From Diphasiastrum complanatum (lineage: Eukaryota; Streptophyta; Lycopodiopsida; Lycopodiales; Lycopodiaceae), in the NCBI GenBank assembly GCA_029204225.1, contig MU831956.1, positions 30,726-94,725 on the forward strand: 64,000 bases of DNA, in the 5' to 3' direction. A program made the translations under genes and the position numbers. Below are positions 41,621 through 52,270 of the stretch, piece after piece (the first letter of the stretch is position 1; every line of letters starts with the position of its first letter). The notes under the pieces were generated by a model. That model was not told the DNA's origin, ran no database searches, and saw only the letters and a list, made by a program, of their open reading frames with translations.

Positions 41621-43700
41621 CGGTGTATGTTAAATATGTCCCAGTGTGTGTCTCTACGAGAGCGACAGCCTCGGCTGACTCTTCCGCATGATCAAAAACC
41701 CGGCGGGCCTCAGGCCACACACGTTGACAATGTGGATCGTCCTGCTGAGCCTTCTTGATCTCCTCCATGAGATCACTGTCAACTACAGTAAAGCTCATCT
41801 GATGCAGTATCCGAGATAGTGCATCGGCGACCACATTTTCCTTCCCTCTTCGGAAGCGAATTTCCAAATGAAATTCCTGCATCAGCTCGGCCCACCGAGC
41901 TTGGCGGCCTCTCAAATCTGGCTGAGTGCAAAAATACTTCAAAGCATGATGGTCAGTATACACGTAAAATTCGGCGCCATACAGGTAATGTCGCCACACC
42001 TTGAGCGCATGTATGATCGCATACAGCTCCTGCTCATGCGTGGGATATCTCTGTTGTGTTGGCGTCAATTTCCTACTTTCAAAGGCAACAGGTCTACCCT
42101 CTTGACATAACACTGCACCTACGGCAATTCCACTTGCATCCGCCTCTAGGTCAAAGGGCTTGTTGGGATCAACAATCTTGAGCATTGGAGCTGAGGCCAC
42201 AGCCTCCTTCAAGTGGTCAAAACTATGTTGTGCTTCAGCATCCCAAACAACCACAGTGTTAAACCCCCCTAACTGGTGTGTCAAAGGAGCAGCTAACCAG
42301 GAGTAGTTCCTAACAAACCGTCAGTAGAACTTACAAAAGCCTAAGAAAGACTGCAATTGACGAATATCGGCCGGTCTTGGCCACTGCTTGACCACAGCCA
42401 CCTTGGCAGGGTCAACTGAAATACCCTCTGCCGTCACTACATGACCCAAATACTCGACACGAGTCTTACATAACTCTATTTTATGAGCATTGGCATACAA
42501 GACCACTTCTTGTAACCTGCCAAACACAGTACGGAGATGAACCTCATGTTCGTCCACCAACTTACTATAAACTAGTATGTCGTCAATAAAATTGACTACA
42601 AACTTGCCCATAAAATCACGTAGGACATCATTCATGAGCATCACGAATGTGGCCAGTGCATTGGTTAACCCGAAAGGCATAACCAAGAACTCACAATGTC
42701 CAAAGCGTGTTCGGAAGGCCGCCTTCGGAACATCTTCCGAACCAATCAAAATTTTATGGTAGCCACTCTTGAGATCTATCTTACTGAAAATGACTGCCCC
42801 TTGCAATGCACCCAGTAGATCATCAATCCTTGGCATCGGATATCTGTGCTTTACAGTGATTTTATTCAATCCCCTGTAGTCTACGCACATCCAAAAAGTA
42901 CCATCTTTTTTCTTAACCAATAAAATAGGGGAGGGGAAAGGTGAGAAACTAGGACGGATACACCCCAGCGTGAGATATTCCTCCAACATCTTTCGGACTT
43001 CCTCCTCTTCCTTCAAACTCATCTTGTAAGGAGGTCTACATACCGGACTTGCCCCTGGAATGAGCTCAATACGATGCTCCACATTCCGTCTCGGCGACAA
43101 TCCCTCTGGCATGTGGTCAATTAATAAATGTTTAAACTTAGCTCGGATGCATCGCTCTAGCTGACTAGCTGGATCACATCGTTGCTGTTGTATCAAATTA
43201 GAATTAACCAAAGTTATTAAATTAGATGAAATTGCGAGTGGGTTTATTGGCAAACAACTAAAACTGGAATCAACATTCACATTTGCAAGATAACACAACC
43301 ACACATACTGCAACTCCATTTTCTTTATTTGCATCAAGGTAACAAGAGGACCTTCAACAGTAGGTCGCTCCCCTTTCAGAACATGAGACAAACCCTCCTG
43401 CCTGAACTTATATACATGAGTCTTAAAATATATAGCGGGCTGCTTACTTGCATGCCACCGCTTACCAAGCACAATATCAAACTTAGCTGATTTGGTGATC
43501 TCAAAGTCTAACTTCTCAGCATAGGTCTGAATGGACAACAATGCCTGAGAGACTCTCCTATCCCAAGCCTCTGTTCCCTTACCATCTGGCATCTCAACTG
43601 TATACCGGTAATCCGAAGGAACAGTAGCCAAGTGCAACTTCTTCACCACACGAGAGTTGATAATATTATGGGAAGAGCCGGTGTCAAATAGGACAAGCAC
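41553..43700 (-). pseudogene. Protease, reverse transcriptase and RNase H, chromovirus
   Basis: Protease: VLFDTGSSHNIINSRVVKKL with intact DTG, then FDIVLGKRWHA. Reverse transcriptase: [64 protein letters not shown] and NFIDDILVYSK with both aspartates. RNase H: LEADASGIAVGAVLCQEG, THEQELYAIIHAL, YTDHHALKYF and VVADALSR. The frame is open from 43700 to 42321, where a single TGA follows GFCKFY, and open again to 41553. One base change would explain the break. Confidence 0.92.
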
Positions 43701-43742
43701 ACCATGACCTTCCAGCTTCCCTCTCTCATCCGTATCAATTCG

Positions 43743-44934
43743 CTATATGGAAACTGATAGGCCTCTCGCGCCTTGGTGGAAAGAAAACAAACTGGTGCCT
43801 TTGGAACAAGCTTCCGCACCGAAAGATTCATCCTTGCCCTCCTCTTGACGTTGCTGTAAAACATGGAGCTTCTTGCTCGTGCGTCGAGGACAATCTTTGA
43901 ACAAATGTTTGCCAAGGCAGAAGAACACAAGCCTTCCTTCTTGGCCTTTTCCTTTTGCTCACGAGTAAGTGGTGACTTGTCGTAAGCACGACGAGCCATA
44001 GGAGATGTCGATTTTCACTTCAAAGTCTGCTGCATCTGGATAGGGTCCTTCTGCGAGAAATCCCTCTGACCAGCTTGGTCGAACTTCCGCGAACCCATCT
44101 TCTGGGGCACACTTGCCACTCCAGATTCAGCCTTGTTGCAAACATTGCCTTCAAAGTTGAGGGCCGTAGCAACTGCCTCTTCCAAGGTTTTGTATCCTTT
44201 ATTAAGAACTGAAGGCCTCAACTCTGCACGAAGACCAAATATAAACTTGTGGACTACCAGCCACTTGGGAATCTCCTCAAGTATCTTGATCAGCATCTCT
44301 CTATACTGATTAGCATATTCCTGCACCATGTGCCACCTCTGACGATGCAGGAACCAAGCATCCGTCGCACGCACATGCTCATGTGGAGGAATGAACTGCG
44401 CCCGAAAACAGCGCTTGAAGTCAACCCAGGTGAATGGGGCTTGCTGTGATTTCAGCAACTTGCGCCACCACCTATCAGCAAGTCAGTAAAATGGTAAGCT
44501 GCCTTACGGACGCGCCAGCCTTCATCGGTGGGTGCCCATTTCAAATCAAAATACTCCTCCCACTTGTGCAACCACTGATCTACAACATCAGTAGTCCTCT
44601 GGGAAGTTGTACCAGCATATTTTGCGGGCTTTATATCTTTATCAGGAGGAAAATCAATGATCATTTGTGTATCAGAAGAAGGATAACGAGTGGGCAGCCG
44701 GGAAGGACACAAGGGCGGAGGCTGAGAAGAAGACGAGGGAAAGACCCGGCAAGCGACGATATCATCGTACGCATCTCTGTCATATACCGCTCCAACACAT
44801 CCATACGTTCTTGTATGGGAGGAGAATCAGTGATAGGCGCACTAGGTAATCGGCTGCCAGGACTAGGTGGAGGAGTTTCCATGGCTTCAACTGGGCTTGA
44901 GGGGATGTCAACTTTGTCTTCAGCCATGGTATAG
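43743..44934 (-). pseudogene. gag of the chromovirus
   Basis: Starts at MAEDKVDIPSSPVEAMETPP (44927). The core shows VVDQWLHKWEEYFDLKWA, then after a frameshift near 44455 TWVDFKRCFRAQFIPPHE, VQEYANQYREMLIKILEEIP and FIFGLRAELRPSVLNKGY. The zinc knuckle CLGKHLFKDCP appears near 43900 in another frame, with part of the first CX2C blurred. At least three frame breaks. Confidence 0.85.
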
Positions 44935-45824
44935 GAATTACTCAGGAAATGTGAAATGTGGAAATTTTCAACTTATTCACAATTTAGAATTGAAAGAGGA
45001 AAAGCAACTGGAAGGTAACAAAACTCTGGGAAAAAACACAAAGCCAAGGACAGGTAGCGCCTCTCTTGCATCCTACGCTGGTACAAAAGTTGATAAAAAA
45101 CTTCTTTGGGCACCAAATCGGCTTAAAAAGTCGAAAATCAGGAAAAAAGCGGGCTGTTTGACGTCGAATTTCTTCCATAAGGCAAAAGCTTTTCACAAAC
45201 CATCAATTGGCAGTAGGTCGCCCTCCTACTAGGCCCAATCTGCACCCTTAACAGCAGAAACCGGAGGAAAGTTGGAGAAGTTATGCCCAATCCAAAATTC
45301 TGACCTGTTTTTTGCTTGAAAACCGACTTTTTGGTGAAACAGAGGCCAAAACCAGCGTATGATGGCTCTATAGGATCGCTATCGATGCTAGAAACATGCT
45401 CCCAAAATCTGATCAGGATCTAAGAAGGTTCCGGAGAGTTATGAGCAAAAAACCTTCAGAAAAAATGCGCTGGCCCTCCAAAAACTTCGAAACTTTCTGA
45501 AATCTGAGATTTGTGTTATGGTTTAAGTTTGATCAATTTCACCATGTATTTTAGCGCCACGCAATTTTAATTTGCGTTGTATTTTCTCAAAGTTTAAATA
45601 GGCTTACCAAGTTTGTAAACATTATAAAAATTTATTGTAAAGGTTTCAAAACCTTGAGTAGGCCCATAAGTTGTACATGGGACCCTAGGGGGCAATTTAA
45701 CATGCTACCAGCTATATGTTGGAACTACATGAATTTTCTTATGTTGTAGGAGGGCGCATTTTTCCTATATAGGAAACTTGTGGACCAAGGCAAATCATTG
45801 CATGAAGAGGGAAAGTGCATGCTT

Positions 45825-45880
45825 AGCATGTGGGACACCTATTTCACCTACTTAGCATGTGGGGCACCTATTTCACCTAC
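45825..45880. repeat. 27-bp tandem duplication
   Basis: Two copies of TTAGCATGTGGGACACCTAT/TTAGCATGTGGGGCACCTAT with TTCACCTAC, period 27 bp, in the leader. Confidence 0.85.
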
Positions 45881-46452
45881 TCACTTGGAAGCCATGTACA
45901 TCACATATCATTTGTTTCCAATCTATAAATGATACCTCCTCCTAGATGGGCGCACTTTTGGAGAGAGAGAGATTTCTTCTCACATATGCTCTTGTGATTT
46001 GTTTTTTGTGGTAGAATCTCTTGCTAATTAATGCTAGTGTAATGCTATCCTAGATTGGTGTGTTGTTAGATCTGATTTATTGCTTTGTATTCTTGCTAAT
46101 GTAAAGTTCTTCTTGCTGAAAATTCATGGACAGCAAGCATTCGTGATCCAATCGACCCAATTGGAGGAGCAATTTGATGTTAGAATGCTCCTTACAACAT
46201 ATACTATCATTTTAGTTTGTGTAGCAAGTTTTTGACGGAAGTTTCATGCAAATTTCTGCTCGCATCCTCTTCATCTTGCTCGTTGTCCTCCATAGCCAGC
46301 AGATCCGATTACTTCGAAAAGTTTGATCTATTTATTGCATGTCGACAAAATTACAATTTGCTATCAATTTCCGTTTGCATGTGCAAGTACTAGTCCATGC
46401 ATGTTGCATGCATGCCTTACAATTCTTCAGATTACTTGCATGTTTCCACAGT

Positions 46453-46607
46453 TGCTTGCATGTTGATTGCATGTCACTGTATTTGCTTGCATGTTGATTG
46501 CATGTCACTGTATTTGCTTGCATGTTGATTGCATGTCACTGTATTTGCTTGCATGTTGATTACATGTCACTATATTTGCTTGCATGTTGATTGCATGTTG
46601 CTGATTT
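46453..46607. repeat. 31-bp tandem repeat, about five units
   Basis: The unit reads TGCTTGCATGTTGATTGCAT followed by GTCACTGTATT. The first three copies are identical, the later ones vary. It lies in the leader near the 5' LTR. Confidence 0.92.
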
Positions 46608-46875
46608 TGATCTATTTTGAGTTGTAGAAGACCATCGAGGATTCCTAGGTTGGTAAACCTCGATTTAACGATCCTTTCTATCTCTATTTTCAATCCTATA
46701 ACAATTTGTAGCGTGAATCCCTGCTGATCTACAGCGACTGCTCACTAGAAATGATCTGAGACAGATCTCCCTCAAATCTGAGCACTATAGACCAAGTTAT
46801 GGTGAAAAAACCAAGCCTTTTCTCACACTCTCTCTCTAGAACGGGCTGTTCTCTCTCTAGAACGAGCTAGAAAAA

Positions 46876-46889
46876 GCTCTGACACCAAT
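46876..46889 (-). promoter_or_regulatory. Primer-binding site of the chromovirus
   Basis: ATTGGTGTCAGAGC directly after the LTR, one mismatch from the initiator tRNA-Met complement. Confidence 0.85.
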
Positions 46890-47341
46890 TGTGAACAACC
46901 AAAACTCTCTAAGCTGCTCAACTCCTATCCTCCCAACCATAGATAACCCCCCTCTTGAGTCCACTACCTGCTATTCCTGTCAACATACACAAGGTACCCC
47001 CCAATGGTTGATCAAGCCACCTGGCTTAAACACTGCATGCGACCTGTGAATAGCGAGTGACTCACGGGATACCACCCCCATGCCCCATCATTACCGATGA
47101 CACCAATTGGTCACCCCGACTGCTTGCCGGCTAGCACTAACAGCTAGGGCCCCGACGGTTACGCAACCGCATCTCTGACAGCTTGTCAGACGGTCTCACC
47201 GGATCACGGGATTTCGTGATACATCGGTTCCCACTTGGAAGCGATGCCCTTCCCGGTCACTGACCCTTGCCAACCTGGCCTCAGGCCCTCTGAGTGACCG
47301 GTCATGTCGAGGTCATGTCATAACTAGACTGAGTCGTAACA
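46890..47341 (-). repeat. 5' LTR of the chromovirus (452 bp)
   Basis: Starts TGTTACGACTC and ends TTGTTCACA, followed by the primer-binding site. Confidence 0.92.
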
Positions 47342-47342
47342 T

Positions 47343-48930
47343 TCAGCTGCTGTAAAAAGATGTAATGCGAGTAGTAGCATGAGAGAGCACTGGAGTCGGG
47401 TCCTCATAGGCTATGAGGGAGCGTAGAGTGGTAGGCATGTCTCGAAATAGGTAATGATATTGCCCTCTGATCTCATAGTATATTGGGCAACTGAAGATAA
47501 AGTGCTCCTCAGACATATAGGTAATGAGCTGAAGAGCTGCCTCGATCTGGATAGGTGGCACTGCAAACTCGGCCAAAAGAATCTCACGTGGAACCGAAGG
47601 CTTTGCACGGATCAATTGAGCTAGCATAGTGGTCTGTAGTCGTGAGAGACTGGCCCAGTGTGAAGAGGGAAGACTTGCACACCATGCCTCTGCCACATAT
47701 AGAGCCGTGGGGGTAACAATGGTATCAAAGAGGCGACACTTATTGCAAGCATCCTGGATGGACTTCCGGAAACAAAATCTCTCTAGCTGAACAAGGGAGG
47801 CATGTCCCTTCCCCAGTCGAGTGGTAGCGGCCTGTCTCATGCCAAAAGTAGGACCTGGGAAAAGGATCCCCATGTATGTGTAGGAAGGGACCACCTCTAG
47901 AACTTGTCCACCCAAAGAAAGCTCCTGTCATTGCATGAATCCTCGAGAAGTGTTGAAGACCATAACCTTAGTCTTCCCAATGTTCACTCCTAGGCCCCAT
48001 CTAGTGCAAAACTCATGCAAACAATCCAACTGTCGTTGTAGACCCTCTCTAGTAGGTGAGACCAATACCACATCATCAGCATAAAGGAGGATAGTGATCA
48101 AGATGTCCCCAAGCCTACAATCAGCACCACTACACTGTGTAATGATTCTCTCCAACTCATTAATTAAGGATGGTGACCCCATGAGATAGTCAACGACACT
48201 ATGTCCTCCACTGTGAGGATGGCATGTATAGCTATCTGAATGTGGCCAGCAGGATAAGCCATTAGAAATGGCTACCTCATGCGCCTCTCCAAACTGCAGT
48301 AAGTGCTCGCCATATGAAGTAATAGGTCCCAAACTATTCACGGACGTCCTGGTAACCCCAAGCATATCGCTGTCAAGGGCACGAACACGCAGCTGATCGG
48401 AGGTGTGGAAGAACTCTGTCTGTCTCAAAGATGTCCGGGCATTAAAGGCCCCTGTGAGGAGAATATGCCCCTGCTTTGAGAATCTGATAATATCTAGTGA
48501 GAGGTCCTGATATGGAGAAAAGACGAAGACTCTGGTGGAAAATAACATGCTGCAATGAAAAGATCTCTATTCGAACCAATATCCTGACCCACAATGCGAG
48601 TCCATATGTAGCGGGCTTGCTCGTCATGTCGAATGAACTCAATACTTGAATGGAGAGTCTCTCTGTACAGACATGCGACCCCACCTGAACCTCGGCCACT
48701 GGCAGATCTAGTCTCTCGTTGGAATACTGAGTCCTATCTATATCTAGGAAAGGAAGGAAGTCCTCGCTCCGGGCTCTCGTGTGTCTCCATGATGAATAAT
48801 ATATCTTTGACTGTGATAAAGTCAACCAGGTCCCCTACCGTGGAAGATGAATGTATGTCGGCACAGTTCCACACTCCAATCCGAAGGTGGTGTGGATAGG
48901 GCCCCGGGGTGCTCCCAACCCCAGGCACCC
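47343..48930 (-). pseudogene. LINE ORF2 with deleted reverse-transcriptase palm
   Basis: Starts MPGVGSTPGPYPHHLRIGVW with the catalytic FIMETHESPERGLPSF, then HILLTGAFNARTSLRQTEFF (GDFN changed to GAFN, losing the aspartate) and GHSVVDYLMGSP. Then it passes to CRLGDILITILLYADDVVLV, GLQRQLDCLHEFCTRWGLGV and MLAQLIRAKPSVPREILLAE. Fingers and most of the palm are missing between 48180 and 48150. Confidence 0.85.
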
Positions 48931-48937
48931 CAAATCC

Positions 48938-49590
48938 CTAGCACTGGGAGCTGCTAGGAGCGCTATCAAGAAAGCGCACTCGTCCATCCCGATAAATGAC
49001 TTGTCTGCCAGCAGACTCACGGGCTGCCTGAAAGGCCTTGCGCCTCTCCTCTACCTGGATATATGTGAGGTTGTCATTTATGTAGATAATGGTACCACGT
49101 AGCTTAGCTCTGCAGCGCAAAGCATCTCGGTGACTCGCGAGGGAAGTGAAGCGGATGATGAGTGTGGCTGCATCTCTGGTGGTCCTCCATGCGGTATCTA
49201 ATTCATCTATCCTGTGCCTGAGAGTGGTGTCAAGAAAGCGTTTGGCTTCAGCCAAGGCATCCTGTATATCCAGGATCCCACGAACCCTAATGTTGTTCGC
49301 TTTTTGGTCTCGTGTTTTCTCTTCCGAGATGGTGGCTGAGATAACCGAAGAGATGGGAGCGCTTGGTTTGGTGCCTTTTTCCAAAACTGATGCCCAAGAA
49401 AGGGCCTCTTCTTGCTGCTTTTCCATCTTTGTCTCTAGTTCCCGTATCATATTGGTGGTAGACGCCGAAGCCGCAGCCTGTTTGGTCCCTATGGATTGTT
49501 CGAGTGATGCAACTTTGGATTGCAGCATGTTCTTCTCGTGAATCAAGGACGTAACCGTTACTTTCAATTGCGAGATTTCTCGCACAAAGT
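48938..49590 (-). pseudogene. LINE ORF1 (coiled coil, RRM)
   Basis: A 215-codon open frame, possibly intact from MREISQLKVTVTSLIHEKNM to RFLDSAPSSSQC. Heptads in LQSKVASLEQSIG and IRELETKMEKQQEEAL support a coiled coil. The RRM-like part has NIRVRGILDIQDALAEA, TLIIRFTSLASHRDAL and GTIIYINDNLT. The true start may lie upstream, out of frame, so N-terminal codons could be missing. Confidence 0.8.
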
Positions 49591-50231
49591 CTAGAAATCA
49601 GCCTTGATTTGATCAATCTGCCGAGAAGAGAACAATTCAATTGATTGGGAGGGCGTATACGGGATGCTAGCTGTAGGTTTTGAGCTAGCGATGGTCGGAG
49701 TAGGAAGAATGGGATCCAAAATTGCAGGTAGCGTTGAGGTGATGCCAACAATGATGCTAGCATCGAGGTCAATGAGGGGGAGGGAGATGCAATCAGCAGG
49801 GGGGGGGCGGGTGTAGGGGAAGGTGGCAGCAAGGGGCGGCTCAGATGCAGCGAGGGAGGGGAGTGTAGGGGAGGTGACAGCAGGGGGCGACACTGCTGTA
49901 GCAGGGAGAGCGGGGGTGGGGGAGATGACAGCAGGGGGGGGATATCTGCAACGGGGGGGTTGGATGTAGGGGAGGCGGTAGCAGGGGGCGGAGCAGCTGC
50001 ATCTATGGAGGTGGAGGTAGGGGAGACGGTAGCAGGGGGAGTAGCTGCAGCGATGGAGATGGAAGTAGGGGAGGCGGCAACAAGGGGAGGAGCAGGTGCT
50101 CCGTGAAAATACTTTTTAATTCCGATTGCGATGGAGGTGGAGGTAGGGGAGATGGCAGCATGGGGAGGAGCATCTGCAGCGATGGAGGTGGAGGTAGGGG
50201 AAGACCTACGGACAGAGATGGCACGAGGGGG

Positions 50232-50234
<3 letters not shown>

Positions 50235-50293
<59 letters not shown>

Positions 50294-50330
50294 AGAAGAA
50301 GAAGAAGAAGAAGAAGAAGAAGAAGAAGAA
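50235..50330 (-). repeat. LINE tail: TTC then CT
   Basis: In LINE sense about 13 TTC units come first and about 28 CT units second, after GACATTAATATAA. The next LINE begins at the end. Confidence 0.9.
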
Positions 50331-51767
50331 ATTATATTAATGTCTGTTGGGTGCCCAAGAGCACATAAGACAGAAGAAATAAGTACATATCTCGTAGGAA
50401 CATTGTCCATGTCGGACATCATAAAAACATAGTCATAAAAAACATATAAGAGCTTAACCTCCAACTCTAAAGAGGGTACTTTGAAAAAGCATCTGATACC
50501 CATAGAAGCTGTGATCCGTGGCTGGTGTCGAGGAGCTCTGGTAGCTCTGGAGGCTCGTGTAGATCTGGCAGGAGTTGGTGGCTGAGTACGCTGGGCCTTC
50601 GGCCATAATCAGTAGTATCCTCTGAAGGTATCAAAGAGGCTCTCAACGTAAGCATCTCTCGTGGTAAAAGGCCAACACATATGGGATCCTGATACTCCAA
50701 AAAGGTACTGAGGGTAATGGGGGTGTCCCGGTATAGACAATGATATCGACCACGTATCTGATAGTATGTAGGGCATGTGAAGATAAAATGGAACTCATCA
50801 TCCACTACACCCAATGCGCATATCTGGCAGATCCGATGCTCTCTCGAAATGCCTGAATATCTGCCTGTCTCAATAGCAAGCTGGTGTGAAGAGACTCGTA
50901 GCTGTCCCAACCTATATCGGAGCCCAAAAGAAAGAGGAAGAGATAGATATAAAGGTCTAATAGGAAGTCCCAGACTGTCTCTGCGTAAGATATGTGTGCC
51001 ATAAAAGATAAGCTTGACCCTGTCATGATCAGGACGATCCCATACTATGTGGCAATATACGATACAACTGCTGCCTGATAAATGCATGAGTTCCCTGTGG
51101 GAGATCCAGCATTGAGAAGCCATATGCCTGGAAGAAGGTAGCCACATCACCATACCAGGAAGATCTAGCCTGCTGTCCAGCTATAGCTCGAGAAGAGGTA
51201 AGTGCTGCCATCGCGTATCTGTGAGTATCCATGGTCTCAAGTCGATGTAGAAAGGTAACAATCTGAAACAAAGCCTCTACCACCATGGGAAGTGAGGCAA
51301 ACTCCGCAAAAGGATCTCATTAGGAATTGATGGCTTCGCACGAATCATCCTCCCTAACATGGTGATCTGCAGGCGAGTGATATTTCTCCAAGTACCCTGA
51401 GATAATCTTGGGCACCAAACTTCTGCCGAGTGCATAGCCACTGGCAAGACCGCGGTACAGAAAAGGTGGTCTCTATAAGTAGGATCATGAATATGATAAG
51501 TAGTACACACTCTCTCCATATGTACTAAGGCAGCATGCCCTTTATGCAAGCGAGATAGAGCAGTAGAGCGGAAAGTGAGTAAGGGACTGGTTAATAGTAC
51601 ACCTAGATAGGTGTATGAGGTAACAATCTCCAGCGGCTGTCCATCATAATAGAATGTGTCATCTCTCATATGTTGCCGGTTAGTGTTAAACACCATGACC
51701 TTGGTCATAGCAATATTCACGGTCAGGCCCCACACTAAGCAAAAGCCATAGGGAGCATCAAGATGTC

Positions 51768-51770
<3 letters not shown>
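50331..51770 (-). mobile_element. LINE 3' part with complete 3' end
   Basis: Minus strand, cut at its 5' side exactly at the CT tract 51771-51826. ORF2 C-terminal region: YGFCLVWGLTVNIAMTKVMV, TYLGVLLTSPLL, MLGRMIRAKPSIPNEILL, YGLRYRLGQLRVSSHQLAIE-like block and the zinc-finger-like CQICALGVVDDEFHF..C. Then the untranslated region, hairpin GTGCTC-TT-GGGCAC (50351-50364) with one G-T pair, GACATTAATA and tail. Confidence 0.88.
50351..50364 (-). other. LINE 3' hairpin GTGCTC-TT-GGGCAC
   Basis: 6-bp stem with one wobble pair, before GACATTAATA. Confidence 0.85.

Positions 51771-51826
<56 letters not shown>
51771..51826 (-). repeat. (CT)n LINE tail
   Basis: About 28 CT units after GACATTAATAAT. 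Confidence 0.9.
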
Positions 51827-51830
<4 letters not shown>

Positions 51831-52144
51831 TAATGTCTATCCAGTGCCCGTAGGCACAAGAGACAAAGTAAAGTACATACAAAGTAGGAGCAATGTCCAA
51901 ATGAGGACTTATTTCTAAAGACTATCTCTCTACCAATAGTCAACTAATTATAGATAAATCCACAATCTCTCATCATGCAAGAAGGAGATGCAAGAGCTTA
52001 ACCTCCCGCTCTACTGAGGTCCAAATGCATGAGCTTAACCACCCGCTTTGCTGAGGCAACTAAAGAAGAACCAAAATCACCGAGTGGCTGATTTGAAAAA
52101 GTGAGTGATAGGCTGTGAGGTGCGCACTCTAGGCTGATGAGCAA
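51827..52144 (-). mobile_element. LINE 3' untranslated end with hairpin
   Basis: Minus strand: contains AGCTTAACCTCC-like motifs on plus shared with 21186-21250 and 50450, then hairpin GTGCC-TACG-GGCAC (51844-51857), GACATTAATAAT and the CT tail. The loop C(UACG)G is the stable UNCG type in RNA. Cut on its 5' side at 52144, where a plus-strand LINE fragment begins. Confidence 0.82.
51844..51857 (-). other. LINE 3' hairpin GTGCC-TACG-GGCAC
   Basis: 5-bp stem closed by C-G with loop UACG in RNA. Confidence 0.85.
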
Positions 52145-52270
52145 CCTGGTTTTGGAGACGTTTTACACACTCCCATGGTTACCACATACTTGACATGTAC
52201 TTCATTAGTCTTATATGCCTTTTGGCATGGGAAAGACATTAATAAAGCTTTCTTTCTTTCTTTCTTTCTC
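52145..52270 (+). mobile_element. LINE 3' end fragment (126 bp)
   Basis: Plus strand: CTGGTTTTGGAGACGT, CATACTTGACATGTAC, hairpin ATGCCTTTTGGCAT (52215-52228), GACATTAATAAAGC and a TTTC tail (52248-52270). The text after it (CAGTTGGCGCCTACTTGCCA) resembles the text after the tail at 38605. Confidence 0.85.
52215..52228 (+). other. LINE 3' hairpin ATGCC-TTTT-GGCAT
   Basis: Plus-strand copy before GACATTAATAAAGC. Confidence 0.85.

Larger units (their letters stand above)
44935..46875 (-). other. Leader of the chromovirus, non-coding
   Basis: About 1.9 kb between primer-binding site and gag. No frame of note. It holds the 31-bp tandem array and a 27-bp duplication (45825-45880). Confidence 0.65.
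39798..47341 (-). mobile_element. Complete Ty3/gypsy chromovirus (7.5 kb) with target duplication
   Basis: Two LTRs (39798-40270 and 46890-47341), primer-binding site, leader of about 2 kb, gag, protease, reverse transcriptase, RNase H, integrase with chromodomain remnant, purine tract. The 5-bp duplication TTCAG lies at 39793-39797 and 47342-47346. Both flanks are LINE sequence, in opposite orientation. The LTRs differ by a 20-bp indel and scattered bases, and the coding frames carry about half a dozen breaks, so it is dead but of moderate age. Confidence 0.95.
47342..50234 (-). mobile_element. LINE with own 5' end and internal deletion
   Basis: Minus strand, starting right after the CT tail of its neighbour at 50235. 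A 5' region of about 640 bp is rich in CTCCCCTACCTCC-like and CCCCCTGCTGCC-like repeats. ORF1 follows (about 49590-48960), then ORF2 with endonuclease start at 48928. Within ORF2 the text jumps near 48150 from the endonuclease (GHSVVDYLMGSPSLI) to the reverse-transcriptase end (LLYADDVVLVSPT). The C-terminus runs to SHATTRITSFYSS at 47345, where the chromovirus begins. The hairpin end is not present. Confidence 0.85.

Noticed and set aside
46453-46607. Regular 31-bp repeats as a CRISPR-like array
   Set aside because: The units are contiguous, without unique spacers, inside a plant retrotransposon leader.
38606-50234. Twin priming (5' inversion of one LINE) as the cause of the opposed LINEs
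   Set aside because: Both opposed copies contain ORF1 and ORF2 C-terminal parts and neither has the 3' hairpin and tail, so they are not two halves of one insertion.
50003-50503. Serine/leucine-rich 166-codon frame
   Set aside because: Reads through the CT/TTC LINE tail and the repeats of a LINE 5' region; not a gene.
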